Program-made: the position numbers and the translations under genes | DNA from: Actinomycetes bacterium | Lineage (GTDB): Bacteria; Actinomycetota; Actinomycetes; Nanopelagicales; Nanopelagicaceae | Assembly (NCBI GenBank): GCA_025354785.1 | Contig: JANXME010000184.1 | Span: 1 to 46,540, forward strand | Direction: 5' to 3' | DNA: 46,540 bases | Part shown: one piece after another, positions 33,237 through 40,206 of the stretch | Layout of the letters: every line of letters begins with the position of its first letter | Numbering within the stretch: position 1 is the stretch's first letter | The notes under the pieces: model-generated | What the model saw: the letters and a program-made list of their open reading frames with translations, nothing else | What the model was told of the DNA's origin: nothing | The model's database searches: none

Positions 33237-36200
33237 ATGGCAAATAGAAGCGTATACAATGAAGGCGTCGAAGTTCATCAGCGTCATCTGCAGAACACAG
33301 AGGCTCAAAGAGCAGCCGGCGATAATCAGATCTTATCTGACATAACATCACGTGGTGTTATGTCAGGACTTGGCGTCACGGTCGGTGGCACTAATACCCG
33401 TATTAGTATTGATGCAGGCACTGCCTATGCGCCAAATGGCGAATATATGTCTTTGGCGGCTGGGCAGACTAATGTACAGTTAGCCAGCGATACCTTAGGT
33501 GTTATTAATTATGTTCTATTGGTGTATGATGAGACATATTCGTCAACTGAGTCCCATGAAACAGATGGCACAACTTTAAATACTAAAGCGACTGTGTCTC
33601 CACGGATCGCAGTACTAACCGCTACCGCATACAATGCTTTGACTGCGAGCGATCCAGTTTTATCCAACAATGATCGTAATAGATCGGTGGTGTTGGCCAG
33701 AGTAACTGCAAATGGTCCAGCCGTTCCCTTAACGATCGGTTCCATTGAGCTACCATCATTACAGCCAGCGGCATTAACGTCAGGACAACCAGTGAATATA
33801 ACTGGTATAACGATCATTTCTGTTGACTCACAAACCGCCCCCGGCACAGGTACACTAACTTACGCGTTTGGAGCTCAAACATTAACATGGGCAGCCCCCG
33901 GCGATTCTGCCGGTGCGACCGTACCATTGCTTACTAGTACCACATATATAATTACTTCGACCAATGGTCGTACCATCTTAGTAAGAGTTTCATTTTCGAC
34001 GTTGCCTGGATCAAATAAGAGCGATTCAATCTTAATCACTAATATATATGCTCAAAACATAGTCCGTCAAACAGCATTAGATGCTCAACACCGTTCCATG
34101 CTTGGAACTGGCGAACCTACACCACACAATCCGCATGGCATGACGTTGGCCGATTTGGCACCGGGCCAACAAACCGCTGTTGAAGAGCACCAAGATGTTA
34201 TGCATCATAATGGTCTTGCGCGATTTAACAATGTTAACACACTAAAATTAATAGTTAACACAGCCCCAGCGCCCGACACATTGTCTGTAACCAATTTTAC
34301 AGCCGGTGATTATGCATACGTAAATGGATTCAAAATAACAACTCTGGTTAGCTCCCCAACTGTTGTTTTCGACGCACCAGAAGGCACGCAAGTGTCGACA
34401 TGGGGTATCTATCTTAACCAGGATGGAACTATCCTAAAGACCAAGCGTACGTCATTTGCTGGGACTGTGTTGTTTGATAAACTTCAAATAGTCAATATGT
34501 CTGACGGCATGCCAGCAGGTAGCACTACCATTACGTGGACCAATACTGGTCTAATCGACGCGGGCGGCCAAACAATTGCTGCGCCTACTGTTGATTCTGT
34601 TGTTCGTCTAGATATTGGTGACTCTGTCAACTGGCTCGATTGTTATGTTAAAGGCGGGGCGACTCCCGGTGGCACTCAGACCGACACAGTCACTAGATCG
34701 ATAGAGCCAGTGGTGGAAGAAAACATTCTATTGGGATATGTGCAATGGAGTGGATCAGCTTCTGGTTTCTTGGGTTACGGGTTTGGAATTGCTTCAGCAG
34801 GCAATCTAACAATAGATCGTAGACCGTTTGGCACATTAGGCTCTGCTGAAATGGCAGATGAGGCTGGGTATACTTCTCCAAGCGATATTGCCCATGTGTT
34901 ATTTGGTGATGGCATTGCTCCTCACACGCAGGGTGTTGACTATAGTCCTGTTGGGCAATTGTCTGCCCAAACGGCGGTGGTCAATCAATTTAAGTTAAGT
35001 ACGGTAACAACCGGTAACGCGACATTAACTGGTGGCATTGCATATATAGATGGAAAAGAGTTGAAAATGCCTGCGACCACATTTGCCGGCATTAGTGCAG
35101 GTGGCACTACCAGATTTTGGATTGACCACACTGGCGCATATCAGGCAACTATTAATTCATGGGATGGCATAATTGGTTCTCAAGCTGGCCAATCAATAAT
35201 ACGTATTGCCGATGTGATAACTAATGGGTCTGCTACTGAGACAAGTCGTGTTGACCGTCGTGTTTATGTCGGCGCCAAACACGATGTTGAGGGCGGTGTC
35301 TTAGGTCTAGATAGAGACAGACGCGCGGTCGTTACCACTCAACCGGCGACTGCGGTGGGTGGCTCGGCTTTAACTGTCCAGGCGTTAGGCACCAATGTGA
35401 ATGGTGTCACAGCAATTGTGTTTGGCACTGGTATTGGTCTGACCGCTTTTGGTGGTGGAACTGGTGGAAACGCCATAAAGGGCCAGGGTCTTTTTACCGG
35501 CAGTGTTGGTGGTGAATTCATTGGTGGTCCGGGCGGAAATGCTGTTATTGCGACCGGGAATGCGAGTGGGTCTGGAGCGTTTGTTCTCGGTGGTACGACG
35601 GATGGCTCCGCTGGCCTAACCGCCACATCGTTAGCAACGAATGGGAATGGCGCACGTATCGATGGTACTGGCACTGGTTATGGTGCTCAGATACAGAGTG
35701 GAACAGGCGCAATAGGCGATGCGGCAATAATTCGCGCCGTCTCTACAAACGGAAATGGTGCAAAATGTATTGGCACTGGTACAGGCGCAGGTGTGTGGGC
35801 GCAAGGCGCAACAACGGCGCAGATGGTCGCAAAAGTAGACGGCTGGGCAGATTTTAATGGCGCAACCAATCCTGCTCCAAATAGCGCCGTTGTAGCAGGT
35901 AATACTATTACACCGATGAACATTTGTAAGGCGTGGGGTGAGATTGTGTGTGGCAGCGCCATACCAGTTCTAGCCGGCATCAATGATGGATTCAATATTG
36001 ATACCGCCTCGTGCATATTTTTAGATCCAAATACGGCGCGTATAGTATTTAAAAATCCAATGGCTGCCGCGAGCTATTCTGTTAATGTTCAGGCAAAATA
36101 TCATGGCGCTGTGTTTATTGCGGTGCCGCTTGGAACTTCTAGCACAAGTTTTGACTTTATAGTGTACGACACTTCTTTCAATCTGAAATTGATAGACGTC

Positions 36201-36248
36201 ACTGGCACAAATTATCATGTATATTTCCAGGTCTTCGCGAGGCAATAA
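33237..36248 (+). CDS. Tail fibre protein with Gly-rich repeat C-terminus (1003 aa)
   Basis: The N-terminus (SVYNEGVEVHQRHLQNTEAQ...GVMSGLGVTVGGTNTRISID) is a fibre-attachment module of the kind that describes an inner face with G-x-x-V-x-x-G. Long Thr/Val/Gly-rich beta modules follow. Residues about 700-880 hold short repeats rich in GNG/GTG such as NGNGARIDGTGTGYGAQIQ and NGNGAKCIGTGTGAGVWAQ, and the C-terminal about 90 residues form a globular tip. The Gly-rich repeats resemble the compact polyglycine or small beta-prism repeats of other fibre proteins. It follows the large baseplate protein and precedes the lysin, as a terminal fibre gene often does. AGAGG lies upstream of the ATG. Confidence 0.78.
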   Translation: MANRSVYNEGVEVHQRHLQNTEAQRAAGDNQILSDITSRGVMSGLGVTVGGTNTRISIDAGTAYAPNGEYMSLAAGQTNVQLASDTLGVINYVLLVYDETYSSTESHETDGTTLNTKATVSPRIAVLTATAYNALTASDPVLSNNDRNRSVVLARVTANGPAVPLTIGSIELPSLQPAALTSGQPVNITGITIISVDSQTAPGTGTLTYAFGAQTLTWAAPGDSAGATVPLLTSTTYIITSTNGRTILVRVSFSTLPGSNKSDSILITNIYAQNIVRQTALDAQHRSMLGTGEPTPHNPHGMTLADLAPGQQTAVEEHQDVMHHNGLARFNNVNTLKLIVNTAPAPDTLSVTNFTAGDYAYVNGFKITTLVSSPTVVFDAPEGTQVSTWGIYLNQDGTILKTKRTSFAGTVLFDKLQIVNMSDGMPAGSTTITWTNTGLIDAGGQTIAAPTVDSVVRLDIGDSVNWLDCYVKGGATPGGTQTDTVTRSIEPVVEENILLGYVQWSGSASGFLGYGFGIASAGNLTIDRRPFGTLGSAEMADEAGYTSPSDIAHVLFGDGIAPHTQGVDYSPVGQLSAQTAVVNQFKLSTVTTGNATLTGGIAYIDGKELKMPATTFAGISAGGTTRFWIDHTGAYQATINSWDGIIGSQAGQSIIRIADVITNGSATETSRVDRRVYVGAKHDVEGGVLGLDRDRRAVVTTQPATAVGGSALTVQALGTNVNGVTAIVFGTGIGLTAFGGGTGGNAIKGQGLFTGSVGGEFIGGPGGNAVIATGNASGSGAFVLGGTTDGSAGLTATSLATNGNGARIDGTGTGYGAQIQSGTGAIGDAAIIRAVSTNGNGAKCIGTGTGAGVWAQGATTAQMVAKVDGWADFNGATNPAPNSAVVAGNTITPMNICKAWGEIVCGSAIPVLAGINDGFNIDTASCIFLDPNTARIVFKNPMAAASYSVNVQAKYHGAVFIAVPLGTSSTSFDFIVYDTSFNLKLIDVTGTNYHVYFQVFARQ

Positions 36249-36251
36249 GAC

Positions 36252-36794
36252 ATGATAATTACTCCAATTGATGCGTGGAAAGAAGTTGTTCCGGCGGTCG
36301 TTAATACGCCCGGCACACGTAATTCAGCATTATATTGTGATGTAATTAAGCAGTTTGACGTTGTCAATAATGTCAGATATAAACCAAGTAAGCTTGGATT
36401 TGGCGAGACTTATTGCAACATTTTTCTTTGGGACTGTACCAAAGCGTTAGAATGTGAGATTCCGCATTGGGTTGATACATTCGGCAATCGTGTTGATGTT
36501 GGTAAGGGTAAGGAAAATAATGCCAACGCACTGGTCGATTGGCTTATTGGAAAAGGATTTAACGATCTTGGGTGGATGGCCGTTTCTGACAACACAGCTA
36601 TAAAAAGAGCAAGTTACGGCTTCCCTACCGTGGTCGTTTGGAAGAACCCAGGCGGCATTGGACACGTTGCGATGGTGATGCCTTCTACTTCTGGCGTTCG
36701 GATATCGCAAGCGGGAGGCACTAATTTGTATGATAGCGAGCTCGTTCATGGGTTTGGACATATTCAACCCTTGAAGTTTTTCACACACGAATAG
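36252..36794 (+). CDS. Cysteine-histidine cell-wall hydrolase (probable endolysin, 180 aa)
   Basis: The sequence ETYCNIFLWDCTKALE puts a Cys at residue 55 in a T/Y-C-N-x-F-x-x-D helix start, and GIGHVAMVMPS puts a His at 138. Between them, PHWVDTFGNR, NANALVDWLIGKG and GFPTVVVWKNPG follow the order seen in CHAP/NlpC-P60-like peptidoglycan amidases. A Cys-His pair acts as nucleophile and base to cut peptide or amide bonds in peptidoglycan. Placed directly after the last fibre gene, this could be the lysis enzyme or a virion-associated hydrolase used at entry. There is no signal peptide and no holin-like gene beside it. Its stop is followed by an 83-bp intergenic region. Confidence 0.75.
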   Translation: MIITPIDAWKEVVPAVVNTPGTRNSALYCDVIKQFDVVNNVRYKPSKLGFGETYCNIFLWDCTKALECEIPHWVDTFGNRVDVGKGKENNANALVDWLIGKGFNDLGWMAVSDNTAIKRASYGFPTVVVWKNPGGIGHVAMVMPSTSGVRISQAGGTNLYDSELVHGFGHIQPLKFFTHE

Positions 36795-36830
36795 TCGACT
36801 AAATTACTTATACTCATCTTCGCAGTAGAA

Positions 36831-36836
36831 TATAAT
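36831..36836 (+). promoter_or_regulatory. TATAAT -10-like box upstream of the metallophosphoesterase gene
   Basis: An exact TATAAT stands 41 bases before the ATG at 36878 in an 83-bp gap. No good TTGACA-like -35 lies at the right distance (TTATAC at 36808-36813 is weak). It is a candidate host-type promoter for the last gene of the rightward block. Confidence 0.3.
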
Positions 36837-36877
36837 ACAACCGAGACGCACACGAGTTATGAAGTTAAAACTAAACT

Positions 36878-37843
36878 ATGACAAAATATACACGTCCATT
36901 ACCTAATATAGAAGTAGTAATACAAGATATCGAAGATGCGCTAGCAGCAAGTCAAAAGAGCAGAAATTCATTTACCCTAGATAACTACAAGAAATTTGGT
37001 GGTCTGTTCGATGGCCGCTCATTACGCAGATATGGTGGATTTGAATTTCTCAAGCGGAATAGCAATCTCGATTACAGTGGCGACGAGCCGATTATGCGCT
37101 CCACCACAACTGAATTGAAGAAGGTGTTATTTATACCAGACTGTCATGTACCCTATCATGACGCTAAGGCATGGAACCTTATGATGGCGGCGGCACGTGA
37201 ATTTGAGCCGGATACGATCGTCATTCTAGGCGACTTTGCGGACTTTTACGCGGTCAGCGCGTATGAGAAGGACCCCCGGCGCCCCAATGATCTGTCTGAT
37301 GAACTCGCGATCGTAGAAGAAAAACTCGACGAGCTAGACGCTCTGGGCGCGTCGAAAAAGATTTATATTTGTGGGAATCACGAGGACCGTCTCGAAAGGT
37401 ATCTAATTTCCCGCGCTCCAGCACTCTTTGGCAGTGTGACCATCCCAGCCACTCTACATCTTGCAGAACGCGGCTGGCAGTTCATACAATATAAGAGATC
37501 ATTTAAGCTTGGCAAGTTACATTTAACCCACGACACTGGGACTGCTGGCATTAACGCTCATCGTCAATCAATGGCTGCATTCCAAGGCAGTGTAATCATT
37601 GGTCACACACACCGCATGGAAGTATCGGTCTTGGGTAATGCCGCTGGTGCACCGCAAATTGGTGCAATGTTTGGTTGGTTGGGCGATTTTGACAAGGTTG
37701 ATTATATGCATGCGATCAAAGCCCGTAGAGATTGGGTCCACGGATTCGGCATCGGCTATCAAGAATCGAACGGTGTTATTCATCTACAACCTATTCCGAT
37801 CGTCGAAGGTACTTGCGTAGTAAACGGCAAGCTTATTCGCTAA
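36878..37843 (+). CDS. Calcineurin-like metallophosphoesterase (321 aa)
   Basis: All motifs of the family are present: DCH (residues 88-90), GDF (118-120), GNHED (166-170), H218 in LTHD, and GHTH (242-245). These residues bind two metal ions and hydrolyse phosphoesters, in nucleic acids, nucleotides or proteins. The first about 80 residues (TLDNYKKFGGLFDGRSLRRY) form a small helical domain that might bind DNA. The gene is separated from the lysin by an 83-bp gap with a TATAAT box and ends exactly where the leftward block ends, stop against stop. It is not the SbcD nuclease, which is encoded separately at 42298-43422. The substrate is unknown. Confidence 0.85.
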   Translation: MTKYTRPLPNIEVVIQDIEDALAASQKSRNSFTLDNYKKFGGLFDGRSLRRYGGFEFLKRNSNLDYSGDEPIMRSTTTELKKVLFIPDCHVPYHDAKAWNLMMAAAREFEPDTIVILGDFADFYAVSAYEKDPRRPNDLSDELAIVEEKLDELDALGASKKIYICGNHEDRLERYLISRAPALFGSVTIPATLHLAERGWQFIQYKRSFKLGKLHLTHDTGTAGINAHRQSMAAFQGSVIIGHTHRMEVSVLGNAAGAPQIGAMFGWLGDFDKVDYMHAIKARRDWVHGFGIGYQESNGVIHLQPIPIVEGTCVVNGKLIR

Positions 37844-38461
37844 CTATTGAGCGATCATGTTGTTTGCTGAGCAGGCTGCTAGACGACCCACCCATGGACT
37901 TAGGCAGCCTGTCATCAAAGTAGTCAAAGTAGCTGGTAGTAGGCGCATATTGGGCGTGATGATTACTACATCGCCGTCCTGAATAATACCTCTACAACTA
38001 CATGGACACTTTGGATCTGGAATAAGACCCTTTTGTTCACAGCGGAATGTGCCGATATCGCATGAGAATAGTTGCTCACCACTACATGGCGAAATGTGCC
38101 AGTCAGGAGCGACTTTAATTGTCATGCAGGATTTAATAGCCGGATCTATGATTCTGGTATAGCACTCGCCTTGGATAAATTCTTCCTCGCTGAAGCCGCC
38201 GTCAGCGATAGCCAATACACATTCAGAAACATTGCGAACTGTCTGGTCAATCCGTCCGAGGTCGAGCTCGTGTTTAGGATCATCTATGCCTATTGCATAG
38301 ATGGGTGTGCGAGTTGTTACGGATATTGTATAAGATGTAAAATTACTGAATCCATAGTCAGTGTAACAAGTATCATGTCCTGGGCAATTAGTTAAAAATA
38401 CTAGTGCGCACCAAGCCCACAACCTTTCTCGATGTGATATAATGGCATATTTTGTAGACAA
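37844..38461 (-). CDS. Exported cysteine-rich protein (about 205 aa, start uncertain)
   Basis: The N-terminus (ISHRERLWAWCALVFLTNCP) has a basic stretch, a hydrophobic core and a Cys after LTN, which reads like a short lipoprotein or Sec leader. The protein has 14 Cys in all; the body contains SCMTIKVAPDWH, FSCDIGTFRC, KCPCSCRG and IVITPNMRLLPATLTTLMTG-type segments, suggesting disulfide bonds or zinc sites. I do not recognise the family. No ATG is available: TTG 38461 is the outer limit and TTG 38422 the inner. It overlaps the upstream gene by up to 61 bases and its stop abuts the convergent metallophosphoesterase gene. An envelope-located role is inferred from the leader. Confidence 0.55.
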   Translation of the reverse strand: MSTKYAIISHRERLWAWCALVFLTNCPGHDTCYTDYGFSNFTSYTISVTTRTPIYAIGIDDPKHELDLGRIDQTVRNVSECVLAIADGGFSEEEFIQGECYTRIIDPAIKSCMTIKVAPDWHISPCSGEQLFSCDIGTFRCEQKGLIPDPKCPCSCRGIIQDGDVVIITPNMRLLPATLTTLMTGCLSPWVGRLAACSANNMIAQ

Positions 38462-38643
38462 TATGCAAATGATTCTTGCTTACACACCTCTCTGGCAATT
38501 TGATCGTTGCCAGCCCGGTTTAGACACCACATCAATCGTGTCTCTGCACTACGTCTGATTCCACTTATGTCGGTGGCGGCACAGTCACAACAAAGAATGA
38601 CCGCCCCCAATACACCTGCTAATGCAACTGTTCTAATACTCAT
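38401..38643 (-). CDS. Small exported cysteine-containing protein (80 aa)
   Basis: The ATG at 38643 overlaps the upstream stop as ATGA, so I prefer it to TTG 38652. The N-terminus MSIRTVALAGVLGAVILCCD is a basic then hydrophobic leader followed by CAATD; seven Cys occur in 80 residues. It could be a lipoprotein or periplasmic protein. It is followed, with overlap, by another exported Cys-rich gene. Overlapping exported genes recall Rz/Rz1 spanins, but the coiled-coil and Pro-rich traits of spanins are not seen. Function unknown. Confidence 0.6.
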   Translation of the reverse strand: MSIRTVALAGVLGAVILCCDCAATDISGIRRSAETRLMWCLNRAGNDQIAREVCKQESFAYCLQNMPLYHIEKGCGLGAH

Positions 38644-38915
38644 GTTCGCCAATTTTTCCAGGTGGTGTGAGCACCTTTAAGGGCAACCAACTGTCGCTTG
38701 GCCACCCGCTGACCATTACCGCCACATCCTACACAATCTTTGTGTCCGGAATATTCAGTACCGAGCCATGTTTCTCCGGTACCTTCGCAATCATTGCATT
38801 TGCCCTCACACTTTGGACAGACTACAATACGAGTGTCAAATTCGGTCAGGGGCACCGACTCTTCAAATACGTTTCCACAATCGGCATTAGTACAGCTGAA
38901 ATCATAAACTGGCAA
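38640..38915 (-). CDS. FmdB-type zinc ribbon protein (91 aa)
   Basis: I set the start at TTG 38915 because AGGAG lies seven bases before it and the product then begins LPVYDFSCTNADCGNVFEES, exactly the opening of the FmdB family (P-x-Y-x-F-x-C-x-x-C-x-x-x-F-E). CPKC follows. A second zinc-binding part contains CEGKCNDCEGTG and CVGCGGNGQR, similar to the DnaJ zinc module. The gene overlaps the trigger-factor-like gene upstream by 14 bases and the next gene by ATGA. FmdB-like proteins are putative regulators of uncertain function. With a chaperone next door, a role in protein folding or redox is conceivable, but unproven. Confidence 0.75.
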   Translation of the reverse strand: MPVYDFSCTNADCGNVFEESVPLTEFDTRIVVCPKCEGKCNDCEGTGETWLGTEYSGHKDCVGCGGNGQRVAKRQLVALKGAHTTWKNWRT

Positions 38916-40206
38916 GTTGTGTCTCCTTGGGCAAGTCAACTTCTTCGACCACAGCAAGTTTCAGCAATTCGGCGCTCACTGCTTCGTTATAGTTACCTAG
39001 ATTCTTGAGTGTCGCGTCGCCTTCTATGCCCTTAAGTTTGCCCCAGCTACGAATAACCAGATCTTGAATTAATTCTTGCGCAGCCTTTTCAGCAAACCAA
39101 CGAATGACCGTGCCACGGTCGACAACAGCTTCGCCATTCAGTAGCTTGCCATCTGCAAATTTAGCTACCAATTCTTCTTCTGTACTTGTATATGTGCGTG
39201 CTTCTCGATAAAGGTCTTGACCCTTCAGGCGCAGCCACTCAATCGGCAACGGCTCTACGTCAATTACCCCTGGGTTCGCTAGTGCATTTAGAATCTGCAT
39301 GCGTTTGGTCTTCTCCCGCACTTCTATAATCTTCTTCTTCAACCCAACCGCTAAGGTTTGTTTGAAGATCTCTAAGGTGTCGTATCCATTGGTTTTGGCG
39401 AGATCGTCGTCGATCTTGGGCTGATCCAGACGCAATACTTGTTGGATTTTAAATTCTGCAGAAACAGTTTTGCCTGCATCAGCACCAAATTTATCGTTAA
39501 GTGTCATAACTATCGATCTCACGTCGCCCTTTACAGCCCCCAATAAGACATCCACGAGCTCTGGTTGTTTTAATTCCTCATGTGCAATCAACCATTTTTG
39601 CATAGTAAAGCATCCGAGGGGCCATCTTTCTAACGACTTATCTGGCTTTACTATGGCGGATTGTCCATCAACAACAGCAACACAACCTAGTTCTACTTTG
39701 GCGTCGTCTGGCAACGGAACCAAGATCGTCGATTCAGCCTGTTTACGTCGAAGGTCTTCTTCAACCAAAAGTTCGATTAGGTTTGGTGGTTCCTTTGCGA
39801 TCTTGATCACCAAAGGTTCGTCAATTCCAGGCTTCTTCTTCCATGATATACTCGGTTCCAAAAATACTGAGGCAGATACTGTAATACTACCAGTTGATTC
39901 ATTCTCTCGCATGCCTACACTATTAAAGGCGATGGCTTGCTTCTCCTGGGTCGCCAAATAATTTTCCACTGTTTGAGTTAGAACTGGGGCATAGAAGACA
40001 TCTGCGCCGCCAGCAACTTTCACAACACGCTTACGTGTCACCTTACGGAATCCACCCTTTAACGCCGCCTGGGTTAGATGATTTGGTAGTATGTCTTTGA
40101 CTTCATTCCAATACTTGTCAAATAGAGGCGTTAATTCAGTCTTTGAAATATTGACATCAATAGAATATGCCGTAGCTTGCTGCTTCATTTCACCAGTGAT
40201 TGTCAT
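38902..40206 (-). CDS. tig: Trigger-factor-like ribosome-associated chaperone (434 aa)
   Basis: Length and domain order match bacterial trigger factor (E. coli 432 aa). Residues 1-140 have strands, helix KYWNEVKDILPNHLTQAALK and the signature GGFRK (51-55) that contacts ribosomal protein L23 in the known family. Residues about 165-255 match the FKBP-like peptidyl-prolyl isomerase middle domain (AKVELGCVAVVDGQS, VLLGAVKGDVRSIVMTLNDK, KTVSAEFKIQQVLRLDQPKI). The helical C-terminal arms follow (DDDLAKTNGYDTLEIFKQTL, KRMQILNALANP). The basic tail after FRK (VTRKRVVK) replaces the usual G-K-x-P. The start overlaps the SbcC stop as ATGA. It would help nascent phage proteins fold; this purpose is inferred. 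A diverged homologue with another role remains possible. Confidence 0.8.
   Translation of the reverse strand: MTITGEMKQQATAYSIDVNISKTELTPLFDKYWNEVKDILPNHLTQAALKGGFRKVTRKRVVKVAGGADVFYAPVLTQTVENYLATQEKQAIAFNSVGMRENESTGSITVSASVFLEPSISWKKKPGIDEPLVIKIAKEPPNLIELLVEEDLRRKQAESTILVPLPDDAKVELGCVAVVDGQSAIVKPDKSLERWPLGCFTMQKWLIAHEELKQPELVDVLLGAVKGDVRSIVMTLNDKFGADAGKTVSAEFKIQQVLRLDQPKIDDDLAKTNGYDTLEIFKQTLAVGLKKKIIEVREKTKRMQILNALANPGVIDVEPLPIEWLRLKGQDLYREARTYTSTEEELVAKFADGKLLNGEAVVDRGTVIRWFAEKAAQELIQDLVIRSWGKLKGIEGDATLKNLGNYNEAVSAELLKLAVVEEVDLPKETQLASL

Noticed and set aside
23576-36248. Diversity-generating retroelement acting on fibre genes
   Set aside because: No reverse transcriptase gene, no template/variable repeat pair with A-specific changes is seen in the window.
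38916-38957. Longer N-terminus for the FmdB-type protein
   Set aside because: The TTG at 38915 has AGGAG at ideal spacing and gives the family's standard N-terminus.
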